DNA of 64,000 bases from Phragmites australis (GCF_958298935.1 NC_084935.1:13140501-13204500), one strand, 5' to 3'. Counted from the first letter of the stretch, positions 13,310 to 24,772 are shown. Numbers and translations are program-made. Notes: a model not told the origin generated them from the letters alone.

Positions 13310-13597
13310 CTAATCTGCTTTAAGCTCCATGGTTCCCTCCGGAATATGATACCGGCGGAACTCTTCCACACACTCTTCTGAGGTAATTGATGTGGCATTG
13401 TCTGTGGCTTCACAATAATTATCCCACAAAGCTAGGGTTGTACCAGTGAGCTGATGAGATGCCAAGAGAACTCTATCTCCTCCCATGCAGTTAATAGCAT
13501 CCAGCTTCTTTTGAATGTTCCTTAACCAATCATCAACATCCATGTAGTTATCTATCCCTTCAAAGGTGGGGGGTATGATCCTGACGAACTCAGCCAT
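13310..13597 (-). pseudogene. gypsy gag, N-terminal part
   Basis: A 95-residue open segment starting MAEFVRIIPPTFEG and containing a DVDDWLRNIQKKLDAI block, typical of the retrotransposon gag (capsid) domain of plant gypsy elements. The frame breaks after the EGTMELKAD end; the downstream part continues in other frames toward the zinc knuckle at about 12840. Confidence 0.8.
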
Positions 13598-13617
13598 CTT
13601 GTTGGGAAGTTCTGCTG

Positions 13618-13770
13618 CAAGTCACACGATTTTTCACAACAGGCACCCCCACCGTTCGCACCATCGCAAGTCACAAATCACACGATTTATGCACGTGTGG
13701 TTTTTGGCACTTGAACCCAGGACCTTCCAGCTCGTGTGAACTCTACTTACTATCCCACCACATAACTACT
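13618..13770 (-). mobile_element. Possible tRNA-derived SINE fragment
   Basis: The minus strand has a B-box-like GGTTCAAGTGC at 13707-13717, preceded by about 45 bases resembling a degenerate A-box region. There is no clear poly(A) or target-site duplication. It lies at the truncated 5' edge of the gypsy element. Weak call. Confidence 0.25.
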
Positions 13771-13799
13771 AGTGATACGAATAGCATACGCAATTCTTT

Positions 13800-14560
13800 T
13801 GATATCTTTTATCTGAAACTTTAAATAATTATTTGAATATCTAAATGACTTCAAATGAAAAACCTTTCAACTACAAAGTTTTAGATCTCATTGAGGGTTA
13901 TAATTTTTATATAAAGTTTATCCTCACCCGAATTCGTATGAAAAAAGGTTATAATTTTTTTAAAATAAACTATCACCAATTTCTACAGATGGTTCACACA
14001 ATGAACCGCCTCTGAAAATGACTATCTATTATTATAGGAAGTTCACGTAAAGAACCGTATGTGATAATGAGTGATAGTTAATCTAAAAAAATTATAATTT
14101 TTTTATACAAAGTTGGATGAGGACAAACTTTATATAAAAATTATAGTCATCGATGAGACCTGCAACTTTGTAGTTGAAAACTTTTTCTTTTGAACTCATT
14201 TAGACGTCCAAATAATCATTTGAAGTTTAAAATAATTATCTAGGCATCTAAATGGCTTCAAATGGAAAAGTTTTCAACTATAAAGTTGTAGATCTCGTTA
14301 AGCGCTACAATTTTCATATAGAGTTTTTCCTCAGTAGTCTTCATATGAAAAAGTTATAATTTTTTTCATGGATAGTAATTTCTATTGACCTTTTACATAG
14401 ACGATTTCTTATAATAATCATCTATTATCATAAGCGGTTCATATAAGGAACCACCTGTAAAAATTTATTTTCACAGACAGTTCGTAACTGCAGAGACCTT
14501 GATCAACTTCTTAGGTGGTTTTTCAATTAAACTGTCTGTAAAGGCACCCTAGGTGTCTTA
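13800..14560. mobile_element. CACTA-like or foldback DNA element relic with large inverted repeats
   Basis: A block at about 13817-13960 (with CAACTACAAAGTTTTAGATC) is repeated in inverted orientation at about 14085-14230 (with TGCAACTTTGTAGTTGAAAA) and again in direct orientation at about 14225-14370. The centre (about 13975-14090) is itself palindromic, with GTTCACACAATGAACCG-like steps. Short motifs resembling ACAGACAGTTC near 14475 recall sub-terminal repeats of grass CACTA elements. No transposase is seen. Confidence 0.45.
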
Positions 14561-14718
14561 AAAATTAGTTTTAGTAGCAGTAACGGCGCCGAACGGCTGG
14601 TAGGCAAGGATGCTGTAGGTGTTGTACACGCAGGATGACGGGGGAAGCATGACTGCAGCTCTTGGAAGGTGCATAGAAGACCACCGCCATAGGAGGATAT
14701 ACGAGGGATGTGGCGTCA

Positions 14719-15182
14719 TATATATGAGGATATATGAAGGTTCGGAGATGAATGGTGACGGCAGATTCGAAGATGAACGGTGACGGCACAGTCGGAACAT
14801 CGAAGGATGGTGGTGTTGGAGAAGGGGGTGGCGAGGTTGCGGCTACCAAGGGACGTCACTTGGTTGCGGGATAGGGTAGTTAGAAATAAGGATGGAAGGG
14901 CGATGCAGGTGTGAGAGCGTAAAGTATTTTTGGAAAATAAATAATAGGTGTATATATGAGGATATATGAAGGTTCGGAGATGAATGGTGACGGCAGATTC
15001 GAAGATGAACGGCGATGGCACTGTAGAAATATCGAAGGATGGTGGTGTTGGAGAAAGGGGTGGTGATGTTGTGGCTACCAAGGGACGGCACTTTGGTTGC
15101 GAGATAGGGTAGTCAGAAGTAAGATGGAAGGGCGGTGCAAGTGTGAGAGCGTAAAGTATTTTTGGAAGATAAATAATAGCGG
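14719..15182. repeat. 232 bp tandem duplication
   Basis: Two head-to-tail copies, 14719-14950 and 14951 to about 15182, start at TATATATGAG and end with AGATAAATAATAG-like sequence. They differ at scattered bases. The open frames across them on the minus strand are products of the duplication, with no known domain. Confidence 0.85.
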
Positions 15183-16191
15183 ATTGATAGTATTTTTAAG
15201 GAAAAATGGGATTTAATTTTTCACGATAACTGTTTGATCGAGTTAGACAGACGGTGGAGATCATCCTAATCAACCATAATTAATGGATTATATAGAAGTA
15301 TAGATAAAGCACCAAGGCCTGGGTTCTCCTCACGGCAAACTCGCATATTTTGACTCCCAACAACCCACTACGTGGCCGGAGGAGCTTCTGCTTGCTTCCC
15401 TAGCTACCTTGTACTTCCATGTATGATCCCATTTAGAAGATCGAAGTACTCGAATGTATCATGCATGGAATGCCGTCACTGACACCGACGGACGCCTATC
15501 TGGATAACACCGATCTCTAACGAACAAACGAATCTTGGCATCATTGATCATTGCCTCCACGAGATCAGGTATATGCATGCAACGACAGCCAGCAGGATCC
15601 TAAACCGCACAAATAGGTGTATTCATGCATGCAACGACGGCCATCAGGATCCTCACGGAACGCATGCGGTTCTGAATCGGAGGGTTTGGGATTCAGAGCC
15701 TTTTAATTTCCAACTCTCTATTCTCCGCTTTAGATCACCAGCTGGGCTATCATATGCTCCGTTTAGCTAGAGCGCGTTTCTCTCTACGTTACTCAGCACT
15801 CACATCGCACCTCAGCAGCCGTGCAACTGCATTCATGATCGAGATATATATACTGGGTAGCAAAAGGTGGATTCGGAATATATGCCTATTTGGAAGATGG
15901 ATTAATGGAGCACCGATGTTCTGAATGGAAATCAGGAATCATCTCACGGAGAATAGTTGTGAAATCCAATAAATCAAATGCCACAAGCTTTGTAAAGCAA
16001 AGCGAATGATGTATATTATCGAATGTCGCACACAGTACAATAACAACTGCTCCTAATTAACATGACAAATACTTCTGAGCTTACGTATGATCGACTTTCT
16101 AAACAAGGTACACAACTTATCCCTAACACACTGCAAGAATGCAAAAGATTAGGAACACTGGACGACTAGGAACGTGCAACGAGTACCATGA
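15183..16191. other. Intergenic stretch downstream of the first nsLTP-like gene
   Basis: No convincing gene was seen. Part of it (about 16010-16140) resembles 34340-34460, downstream of the paralog. Shared pieces such as ACAACTTATCCCTAACACA and ACAACTTATTCCTAACACA suggest the duplication included 3' flanking or UTR DNA. A direct repeat of GCATGCAACGAC-type sequence lies at about 15575-15650. Confidence 0.5.
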
Positions 16192-17472
16192 CTACGGTGA
16201 TGCCAGTGGCGTTGTCACCGGTGGTGTTGACGGTGGAGACATGGATGGCGATTCCGGAGGCGTTGCCACTGGTGCCGGTGGTGGAATCGATGGTGATTCC
16301 TGCGGCGTTGTCACTGGTGCTGGTGGAGTCGATGGTGATTCCGGTGGCGTTGCCACTGGTGTAGGTGGTGGAGTTGATGGTGATTTCGGTGGCGTTGCCA
16401 CTGGTGTCGGTGGTGGAGTAGATGGTGATTCCGGCGGTGTTGCCATTGGTGCGGGTGGAGTCGATGGTGATTCCGACGGCGTTGCCACTGGTGCAGGTGG
16501 TGGAGTCGATGGTGATTCCGGCGGCGTTGCCACTGGTATCGGTGGTGGAGTCGATGGTGATTCCGGCGGCATTGCCACTGGTGCGGGTGGAGTCGATGGT
16601 GATTCCGGTGGCGTTGCTATTGGTGTCGGTGGAGGAGTCGATGGTGATTCTGGCGGCATTGGCACTGGTGTTGGAGGAGTCAATGGTGATTCGGGTGGTG
16701 TTACCACTGTTGTCGGTGGAGTCGATGCTGATTTCGGCGGCATTGCCACTGGTGTTGGTGGAGGAGTCATCGGTGATTCTGGCGGCGTTGCCACTGGTAT
16801 CGCTGGTGGAGTCGACGATGGAGGGTTCATGGGCGGCACAGGTCCCCCTGTTCAATTCAATTGGTATCCGGTATAGACTAGTTCCCATACAATTATAAAC
16901 AATGAAAAAGTTTTAGCGTGATGATTCTGTGACTTACTGATGCACTTGCGAAGTGTGTCACGTGGTAAGGCGACGCCACACATGCGCGGGAGTTGCATCA
17001 TGCGCAGGCGTCTCATGGGCGCCGGCAGAAGCTTGCTGAAGTCGCCGTTAATGAAGTGGCAGATGCAGATCGGCGCATCGCTTACGACCGACTTGAGTCC
17101 GTCACAACACGCGCTTGGAGGCGCCGACACGCTGGTGCTGGTGAGGAAGTCCGCGCAAGGCATCAATCCGGACAACGGCGTGTAGCAGTCCGCCGGCTGT
17201 GGCGGCGATGGCGGTGTCGGAGCTCTCGGGGAAGGTTGCAAGCCCGGAGTGCAGGGTGGCAGGAACGGGAGTCTTGGACGGCCCGGTATGCAATGAAACG
17301 GTGGAAGCGGGAACCGGGGGCGCCTAAACGTTGGCTGTGAAGCTTCCTGATCTGCGTTGGCGGCGGCCTTGACTTCTTCCTTCACTCTGGTCGCCGCCGA
17401 CGGCTGCAGGGTGACCGCGACCACGGCGAGAGCGAGGAGGAAGGCGATCGAGATGCACTTGGACGGCGCCAT
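16192..17472 (-). CDS. Secreted 8-cysteine nsLTP-like protein with expanded proline-rich tail
   Basis: Two exons: 17472-16938 and 16847-16192, with a 90 bp AT-rich GT-AG intron (GTAAGT donor after TGCATCA, acceptor TTGAACAG). The product is 396 residues. Residues 1-27 form a signal peptide (hydrophobic SIAFLLALAVVAVTL). A proline-rich linker follows, then an eight-cysteine domain with spacing C-x9-C-x15-CC-x12-CxC-x26-C-x11-C. This is the nonspecific lipid-transfer/hybrid proline-rich fold, expected in the secretory pathway and cell wall, where it would bind lipids. Exon 2 encodes a tail of 14-15 residue repeats such as TPPPAPVATPPESPS. The S/T/A-P dipeptides resemble arabinogalactan glycomodules, as in xylogen-type proteins. 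The ATG at 17472 was chosen because MAPSKC aligns with the paralog at 35486. The splice is supported by the same exon junction in the paralog. No GPI tail is seen, and the exact function is unknown. Confidence 0.82.
16244..16813 (-). repeat. Coding minisatellite, 13 units of 42 or 45 bp
   Basis: Thirteen imperfect units, eight of 45 bp and five of 42 bp, exactly fill 570 bp. On the plus strand each starts GATGGTGATTCCGG or a close variant. All units are multiples of three, so every expansion keeps the frame, and frames on both strands stay open across it. The chosen frame gives the proline-rich tail of the nsLTP-like gene. Confidence 0.93.
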
Positions 17473-18086
17473 CGTTTTGGATGCCGAGGGTTTCTTTCGC
17501 TGGTTGTGTTGTGTGGTACGAAGCGACGTGCGGTGCAGGGGATCTACTTGTAGGATGGAGAATCCAAACGATAACACACGCAGACGCTGGAGATCAATTT
17601 ATATCTAGGATTAATATGTAACAACTTTTGACCTTTCTAGAGTACATGCAGATGCAGTTTATCTGACAGTCTCAACATCCTTTTGACCTTTCAATCGACC
17701 TGTAAAGTAAACCTGTCGATCTAAACAACTAATCTTTTTAAGAGATCTAAACGAACTACTAAATTGGTGGCATAGTTTTATCGTAGATCGTTGGGTCGTT
17801 GTTGGACTGCTTTACCATGGCGATTGATGCTGGTACTTGCAGTGTACATATTAAAGATAGTCCACAGTGAGCACATACTTTGTCGACATTGAGTCACAGA
17901 TCAGCGATGAAGAGCTAAATTTAGATCTTGTGACTCGTGAGAGTGGAAAGTTTAAAAAAGACGACATGAGCATGGATTGGCCACTACAAGTATATCGCGT
18001 GCTCTTATTTTCGACCTATGTGTGATCCAACATTTTTAGTGGCCAATATAAGATTATTTCAGAAAAAATAATTCAATAGGAATCAA
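17473..18086 (-). promoter_or_regulatory. Upstream region of the first nsLTP-like gene
   Basis: About 600 bp without coding signal. The first 80 bases upstream of the ATG match the paralog's 5' leader (GCACCGCACGTCGCTTC). A TATA-like ATATAAAT on the minus strand lies at 17604-17597, about 125 bases from the ATG. The paralog's TATA-like site at 35557-35568 is closer and is not conserved here, so the promoters may have diverged. Confidence 0.4.
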
Positions 18087-18890
18087 CACTACTACAGAAC
18101 TGGCTATCAATACCGGTTCTAAACTGATATCACTGTCATTTTTAGAACTAGCAGTAAATTAGCGACAATGATAATCATAGATTATCAATGTCGCCCTGTT
18201 TCTTGAGCCCGTCGCCCCGTTTCCCGATCCCATGGCCCCATCTTTCGAGCCTGTCGCCCCATCTTCATCTCCCCATCTAAACGAGTGGCTAAAAATACAT
18301 TCGCTTCAAGATGGCTGTGCTTTCACTATTCATTTACATTTACTATTGTCACTGCGATTTCAAGATGAATGTGTTTTCAAATTAGGATCAAACTTGAGTA
18401 TGAAGATCAGGGTGTCTTATAGTGCAAAACCGCTCTACTAGGAGCTCTGAGCAGTTTTACACCATAGAGCACATTGATCCGAATGTTGATTGAGTTTCTA
18501 TCACGAATTTAGATTTAAAGTACTATACCAGAAATATTTCAACATTAATTTATATTTAAAATACTCTATGACGAACATTTTGGCATGGGTCTCTATCTCA
18601 AGTTTGGGATCAAACATAAGATAGATCCTCATACTAAAGAGTTTCTGATAGAGTATTTTTGCATACGTGGATGGATTATCACTGTCGATTTAAGACATGA
18701 ACCAGCAGTGATAGTTGAGTTATTACCGTTGGTTCAAGACTTGAATGAACAATAATACATACTATCAATGCTGGTTGTGGAGCCAGCAGCGATAATTTGT
18801 GATTACCACTTCTACTAATTCATTGTTGGTTCTAAAACCGACAGTGATGTCAGTTTGGAACTGACAATGATAGCCTATTCTGTAGTAGTA
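18087..18890. mobile_element. Non-autonomous CACTA-like DNA transposon, about 0.8 kb
   Basis: The left end CACTACTACAGAAC and the inverted right end TACTACTACAGAAT begin about 55 bp of related terminal inverted repeats (TGGCTATCA and AGGCTATCA inside, then both reach ATCACTGTC). Internal short repeats of the type CTGACAGTGAT recur. No transposase is present. A clear 3 bp target-site duplication is not visible, and the right terminal base differs from the CACTA consensus. Confidence 0.6.
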
Positions 18891-20291
18891 TTAGAGTTTT
18901 TTATGGTGATAGTAAAGTCCGTAATCGTCCATATGGTGTTGATTTAAGCAACTTTCCGATTATCATGATTGATCACCCGAACTCTCAGGGTATGAGGATA
19001 AAAGATATGATGAAACGGTTCACTGACAATTTTTATTAGACCCAGATTTACTCTGTTAGGGTGAATTACTTCCCCATGGCTGCAGTTTTCGAAGAAATAT
19101 CTCGTAACTAGCTGAAATGAAAGCCTACCCGTTTCCCACCTAGTAACAAAAGGAGTCTTAAGTCGAGAAGCAAATTCTATATGACTTTCCTACGAAAGAC
19201 CTTCGTGAGACCCTGATACTGTCACACATCTCTTGATCTAACGGCTGAACTGAAAAGGGGAGAGATGGAGGAGTTATGTATCATCACGAAAAAGAAGTCT
19301 TTCGTAAAATCTGATCTTATAGAATTTGCTTCCCTCAAGTCGGAGGTGCACAAGTGGCTCGTGACTGCTTCCATAACGAAGGAAAGACCCGGCCAGGAGT
19401 TCGAGACTATTATTCCTTGGTAATCTACTTTCCCTAAAGCATATTTATATCTTAGGTGTATCTCCTGTATAAGGTAAGGTTAGTCATGATGTGTATTGTA
19501 ATCTGCTATTGTAACTGTTGATATCTTGTTTAGGGCGAGGGAATATGGTCAGTGCAAGTTGCCACTAGTACTGTAGGAGTAGACATACAAATATTTGTAC
19601 TCAACCATACCCGTCATGTATTTCTCCAAATTATATATTGACGATACTGTCGGCCACAACTCTCAACCACTGTGTTTTCTCCCATTCTCACACATACCTT
19701 TTATATTACAAATACTAAACAGGTAATACAAAGTGACCGAACAGTAAAAAAAAGTTATAAAAAACCAAGAGAAATCGCTCTAAGGTGGCGCGAGTTAATT
19801 TTGTTGCGCCAGGGATAAAGCGCGCGACAACATATTGTGGCGCTGGCGGCGCTACAACAAATTTGTCGCTCTACTGTAGTACGGCGATAGCTAGCATAAG
19901 GGTACGTGCCTTAATCACGCTGTTGTAGAGCGACAACACCTATTTTGGTGCCACCTTACAGCGATTCAAGTTTCCACGCTACCATAGCGTGACCAGAGGA
20001 TTATTTGTCAAAATTTAAAACGCATGTTATTGCCGTAAAAACTGAAAAAATGGTTACTTAAAAATCATTGTCTAGACGACACAAATATGAACTGGACAAT
20101 CCTATTTTGATGATTACTTCAAAAATCATTGTCTAGACGAAACGATATAAAGTGGACAATCCTATTTAGTCAAATACAAGAGCTAGTTTATTAGGTTAAT
20201 AGTTAAATATTTTGTTTAAATATCTAACGGGAAGTTGTCAATTTTGGATTTAATTTGGAATTTTTCTTGAAAAGTTTTGGAAAGAAATTGG
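18891..20291. other. Unassigned stretch with a 61 bp tandem duplication
   Basis: No domain was recognised in any frame. At 20061-20182 two copies of a 61 bp unit (AAAATCATTGTCTAGACGA...) lie in tandem with mismatches. At about 19785-19990, GC-rich words such as GGTGGCGC, GTCGCTCTAC and GTAGAGCGAC suggest a small inverted structure, perhaps a degraded transposon end. Confidence 0.4.
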
Positions 20292-20497
20292 TGAAAAAGC
20301 ACACAGATATATGAGATTTGCCACACCTCTCACGATGCCGGCCTCCATATATTTATACACGGCAACATTGTGCCGGATTGTATACAGGATTTGGTAACCG
20401 TGGAGGATACAATCTAGACTCAATCACAACTGATTTGATACGGTTCTATCTATTCTATCTATACGCCAACTACTATATCTTTCATACAAACAACCCA
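20292..20497 (-). repeat. 3' LTR of the minus-strand copia element
   Basis: It aligns base for base with 24760-24965 apart from a handful of substitutions (for example CTCACGATGCC versus CTCAGGATGCC, ATATATGAG versus GAGATATGAG). The low divergence points to a fairly recent insertion compared with its neighbours. Confidence 0.9.
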
Positions 20498-20507
20498 ATA
20501 CTCCCCC

Positions 20508-21218
20508 TCAATCACAACCCGAAAGGTTGAGATTGTGCCGTAACAGTTTGAGTTGTTGAGATCCAACAGGCTTTGTGAATCCATCAGCTAGTTGATCTTG
20601 CGATGAAATAAATTGAATCTCTAGCGCCTTCTGTGCTACTCTTTCACGAAAAAAATGAAAGTTGACTTCAATGTGCTTTGTCCTCGCATGAATCACAGGG
20701 TTTGCTGATAAATATGTAGCACCAAAGTTATCACACCACAAACATAGCACCCTTCCCAGAAATACTCCAAGTTCTCCCAACAAAGACTGAATCCATATTA
20801 TTTCTGTTGTAGCATTCGCAAGACCTTTATATTCCGACTCTGTACTTGACCTTGAGACAGTGGTTTGTTTTCGTGAACTCCACGATATTATATTTGATAC
20901 AAAGAACACCACAAAGCCACTTGTTGATATCCTATCATCCAATGACCCGGCCCAGTCAGCGTCTGAAAATGCACTTATCAGAGTGGACGGTGACTTGTGT
21001 ATTCTCAGTCCACATTTAGATGTGTGCTTGAGATACCGTAAGATTCTCTTTACTGCAGTCAAGTGCTGATCCAAAGGTGTTTGCATAAATTGGCACACCT
21101 TGTTTACTGCAAACGAGATATCTGGACGGGTCAAAGTTAGATATTGTAATGCTCCAACCAAACTCCGGTATTTAGTAGCTTCAGCTATTCCTTGCTCTTT
21201 TCCCTCTGTCTTTGTCAT
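20508..21218 (-). pseudogene. copia RT end and RNase H
   Basis: A 236-residue open frame with [26 protein letters not shown] (RNase H catalytic aspartate), [14 protein letters not shown], and a [11 protein letters not shown] end typical of the copia polyprotein C-terminus. The stop lies just before the polypurine tract, so the 3' end is intact. It would degrade RNA in RNA-DNA hybrids during reverse transcription. Confidence 0.93.
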
Positions 21219-21463
21219 TTTTCTAAAGTTGACACTGGGGTGCTGACAGGTTTACATGTCTGCATACCAACGCGTATCAATACTTCTGATGTGTACCTGT
21301 CTTGTGATAGGATGAGTCCATCTCCATATTTCTTTACTTCAATCCCAAGAAAGTAATGAGAGGCCACTGAGATCTTTCAAGGCAAATTCTTCCTGCAGGT
21401 CTTGAACCAGCTTGCTGATTCCTTGGCTTGAACAACTTGTTACAATGATATCATCGACATAGA

Positions 21464-21990
21464 CTAGCATATATATGATTGTTCTACCATAGTTGTATAT
21501 AAACAAAGAAGTACAGCTCTTGAAGGGACAAAATCCAAATCTTGTAGCTTAGCACTTAACCGAGCATACGAAGCTCTTGGTGATTGCTTCAACCCATATA
21601 ATGCTTTATCTAGTTTGCACACATAGTTAGGGAAACATGGATCTTCATACCCGGGGGTTGTTTCATGAACACATTCTCTTCGAGAATGCCATGGAGGAAC
21701 GCATTCTACACATCCAATTGCTTTAACTCCCATCCTCGAGAGATGGCTAGAGACAATATCAGTCGAATGGTAGATGCCTTGACCACTGGACTAAATGTGT
21801 CCTCATAATATATCCCATATTGCTGCTTGAACCCTTTTGCAACAAGTCGGGCTTTATACCTGTCAATGGTTCCATCTGACTTTCTCTTCAATTCATATAC
21901 CCACTTGCAGTCTATAAGATTAAGATTGCATTGTGGAGGTACCAAGTGCCAAGTTTTATTCATCATCAGTGCCATATACTCTTGATCCAT
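21464..21990 (-). pseudogene. copia reverse transcriptase, frameshifted
   Basis: Two overlapping open segments (21706-21990 and 21464-21733) carry the [19 protein letters not shown] and [20 protein letters not shown] blocks, then [16 protein letters not shown]. The catalytic YVDD box is readable at about 21450-21467. The frame change near 21720 disrupts the enzyme. Confidence 0.9.
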
Positions 21991-22700
21991 AGCTTCTTTC
22001 TAGTTCCTGTCTTGCATTGCATCAAGATCACTACTTGGCTCAATTATCCCCATCAGAGCATGTCAGCGCTGATCATACCGAATTGTGCTGTCAGTATACA
22101 CTTTGGCATGGACGATATTGTTACGCAATCTTGTTTGCATATTATGTCGATGTTGATCATGAGTGTCAGCCTCTTGGCCTGAATCAGTCGTATGACCACT
22201 TGTTTGACTCAAGTCCAGATTCTGAAAATTATCCCACAACACCGGAGTCTGCATATCTGAAGGTGCCAAGTTCTGCATTTCACCGAGTTCTTGTGAATCA
22301 TGGATAGACCATAGATTAGTGCATTCAGAAGAAACATTATGATGCCCAGACCCAATGTGATCTCCCCTAGATTCCACACTATTCGTGCGAACAGAGAAGT
22401 GAGGCACTGTCAAGGGTGGAAGCAGAATTTGATCAATGAGAGGCTGATCAGAGCTTGGCGTGTGAGTTTCAGTAAACGAGAAGACATGCCCATCAAACAC
22501 TACATCGTGAGAGATGTAAACCCAACCTGTGGGTGGATATAGACACTTCTAACCTTTATGAAGGCTATTATAGCCAAGGAAAACACATCGTTTTGAACGA
22601 ATCAGAATTGAAGTTTGTGATCGTTGTATGGATGAAGATTAGGCCAGCATGCGCAACTAAAGGTTTTAAGAAAGGAGTAGTCTGGCTTAGTGTGAAACAA

Positions 22701-23872
22701 TCATTCTAGAGGAGTAGTCAAGTTGATGACTTTGCTTGGAAGACGATTTATCAGAAAGCATGCTATTTGGAAAGCTTCATCCCAAAAGGAGAGGGGCATG
22801 GATGCTTGAGCAAGCAAGGAGAGTCCAATTTTGACTATATGTCGATGTTTGCGTTCGGCTGCACCATTTTGTTGGTGCGTGTGAGGGCAAGACACACGAT
22901 GTGATATTCCTACTTGATCAAAGAAGGAATGTAATTTCTGGTATTCCCCTCCCTAGTCGGATTGGAGTCGAATAATCTTTTTGTTTAGCAGACATTCAAC
23001 ATGGGCTTGAAATTGAATAAAGACTTTGTAGACATCAGCCTTACTCTTAAGAAAATAAACCCAGGTGAACTTGCTAAAATTATCGATAAAACTAACATAA
23101 TATTTGTTTCCACCGACTGAGGTACGTGCAGGCCCCCAAACATCGGAGAACAAAAGCTCTAGAGGGGAACTGGACACATTTTTAGAGCTAGAATAGAATA
23201 GGGCAGCTGATGGCTTTTCCCTTGTTGACACGCATCACATATGATGATTTTATTGGACTCACTAACATATGGAAGCTTATTGCCTTGTAGGACTTCATCT
23301 ACTATCAAGAAGGAGGGATGCCCAAGCCGATGATGCCAAAACTCTCTGCTCGGTTTGACTGCTGACAACACACTTCTTGGACCTATTGATGATCTGGATG
23401 GAAGAGGGTAGAGACAGCCCACACTAGGTTCCTTGAGAAGAACCTTCTTCATGGTGAGGTCCTTGATAAGAAAATGATTGCGATGATATTCAAGGAAAAC
23501 ATTGTTGTCAGAAGTTAACCGATGAACAGATAAGAGGCTTTTATGTGTTTTGGGAACATGAAGAACATTGTTTAGGAATAAATATTTGCATGGTGTATGT
23601 AATATGGATTGACCAACATGAGTAATGGGCATACCTACTCTGTTTGCTGCATGCACTTGTTCCTTGCCGGTGTACTTCTCCTTGACAGAGAGTTTGTCGA
23701 GTTCCCTGGTTATGTGGTCGGTGGCACCTGTGTCTGTATACCATGACAGATTAATGGAGTAATTTGATGACACAGCAAATGCACAGCTCTTCTCACTTTG
23801 ATAAGTATGATCAAAGCGATAATAACAGTCCAATGCTGAGTGATTGAATCTCCCACACACCTGACAAGCCAC
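22701..23872 (-). pseudogene. copia gag zinc knuckle, protease and integrase, broken
   Basis: From the right: zinc knuckle CQVCGRFNHSALDC (about 23825-23872), protease DTGATDHIT, GAG-pre-integrase LWHHRLGHPS-like block (FWHHRLGHPS), then integrase with FSDVWGPA, SFIDNFSKFTWVYFL and HTHQQNGAAERKHRHIV. Frame breaks lie near 23200 and 22950. The domain order confirms copia. Confidence 0.9.
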
Positions 23873-24353
23873 TTTGTTCTCTGAGTTGTTGCATTGAGGA
23901 TACTACTGTTGCTTGTCGCCGTGGCCACGGCCACATCCACCTCGGCTATATGGCCACCCCGATTTCCTCGGCCACCACATGACACCAGATTTGTAGAGGA
24001 GCTATTCACTTGGTATGTAGAATTGTTCTGCTCTTATCTTAGCTCAAAACTCAACATGTGTGCATACAAATCCATGAGTCCAATCGGCTCGGTCCTCATT
24101 GTGAGAGAGGTCACAAGAGGATCATAGTCAGACTCCAGGCCTGTGAGCATATAGATGACCAGCTCCTCATCCTTCAGTGGCTAGCCAGCGGTAGCAAGTG
24201 CATCTACTAGCGATTTCACCTTGTGAAAATAGTCTGCCATTGATTGATCCTTTGTCTAAATCGTGGCAAGTTATTTTTGGAGTTGCATGACCCTAGCACG
24301 TGACTGGGATGCATACATGTTTTCTAGCATCGCCCAGACCTCTGCAGACGAGC

Positions 24354-24772
24354 TCATGAACAAGACTTAGAGAGCACTTCCAGAGAGAGGGACGCCAAGA
24401 GAGTAATGAGGACCATCTGATCCTTTTGGAGCCACATGTTGTACTCTGGATTTGGACCTTGCGTAGCACCTTCTTCGTTGGTCACAGTCACCGTTTTGCT
24501 AGGTGCCACATTAGTTCCTTCGACTAGACTGAGCAATTGCTGCCGCGAAGGATTGGCAAGATTTGTGCCTTCCATAATAGGTGATTATCATGCATCAACT
24601 TCACGTTGATCAGATGACTGTAAGAGGGCATCAACAGAAGCCCTCCAGTTGATGCAGTCAGTCCTGTGGACACCGCCAAAGTTGTGTTTGACGCCGACAT
24701 CAAAGATGAGTTAGAGGAGGTAGATGGATGTATATGAGGAAGAGATGGCTTTGATACCATGAAAAAGCACAC
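24354..24772 (-). pseudogene. copia gag, N-terminal part
   Basis: Contains LINVKLMHDNHLLWKAQILPILRG, the conserved N-terminal copia gag pattern (L...NYLLWK), followed after a frame break by EGTNLANPSRQQLLSLVEGT. The remaining gag to 23900 is in broken frames. Confidence 0.8.

Larger units (their letters stand above)
8438..13617 (-). mobile_element. Decayed Ty3/gypsy chromovirus-like internal region
   Basis: On the minus strand the order is gag (13597 to about 12800), protease with an ILFDSGASHSF motif near 12590, reverse transcriptase (12325 to about 11500), RNase H (split), integrase (about 9900-8900), and a C-terminal region ending in a VFHVS-type segment and a chromodomain-like tail near 8480-8700. 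This gag-PR-RT-RH-INT order is Ty3/gypsy. Many stops and frameshifts show it is dead. The 5' LTR and primer-binding site expected to the right of 13617 were not found, so the element is truncated there. Confidence 0.88.

Noticed and set aside
13707..13717. Possible tRNA gene from a B-box-like match
   Set aside because: No cloverleaf or good A box; at most a SINE scrap.
16139..16876. Gly/Asp/Val-rich plus-strand open frame of 245 codons
   Set aside because: Antisense to exon 2 of a spliced gene whose paralog confirms the minus-strand frame. It is open only because the minisatellite units are multiples of three.
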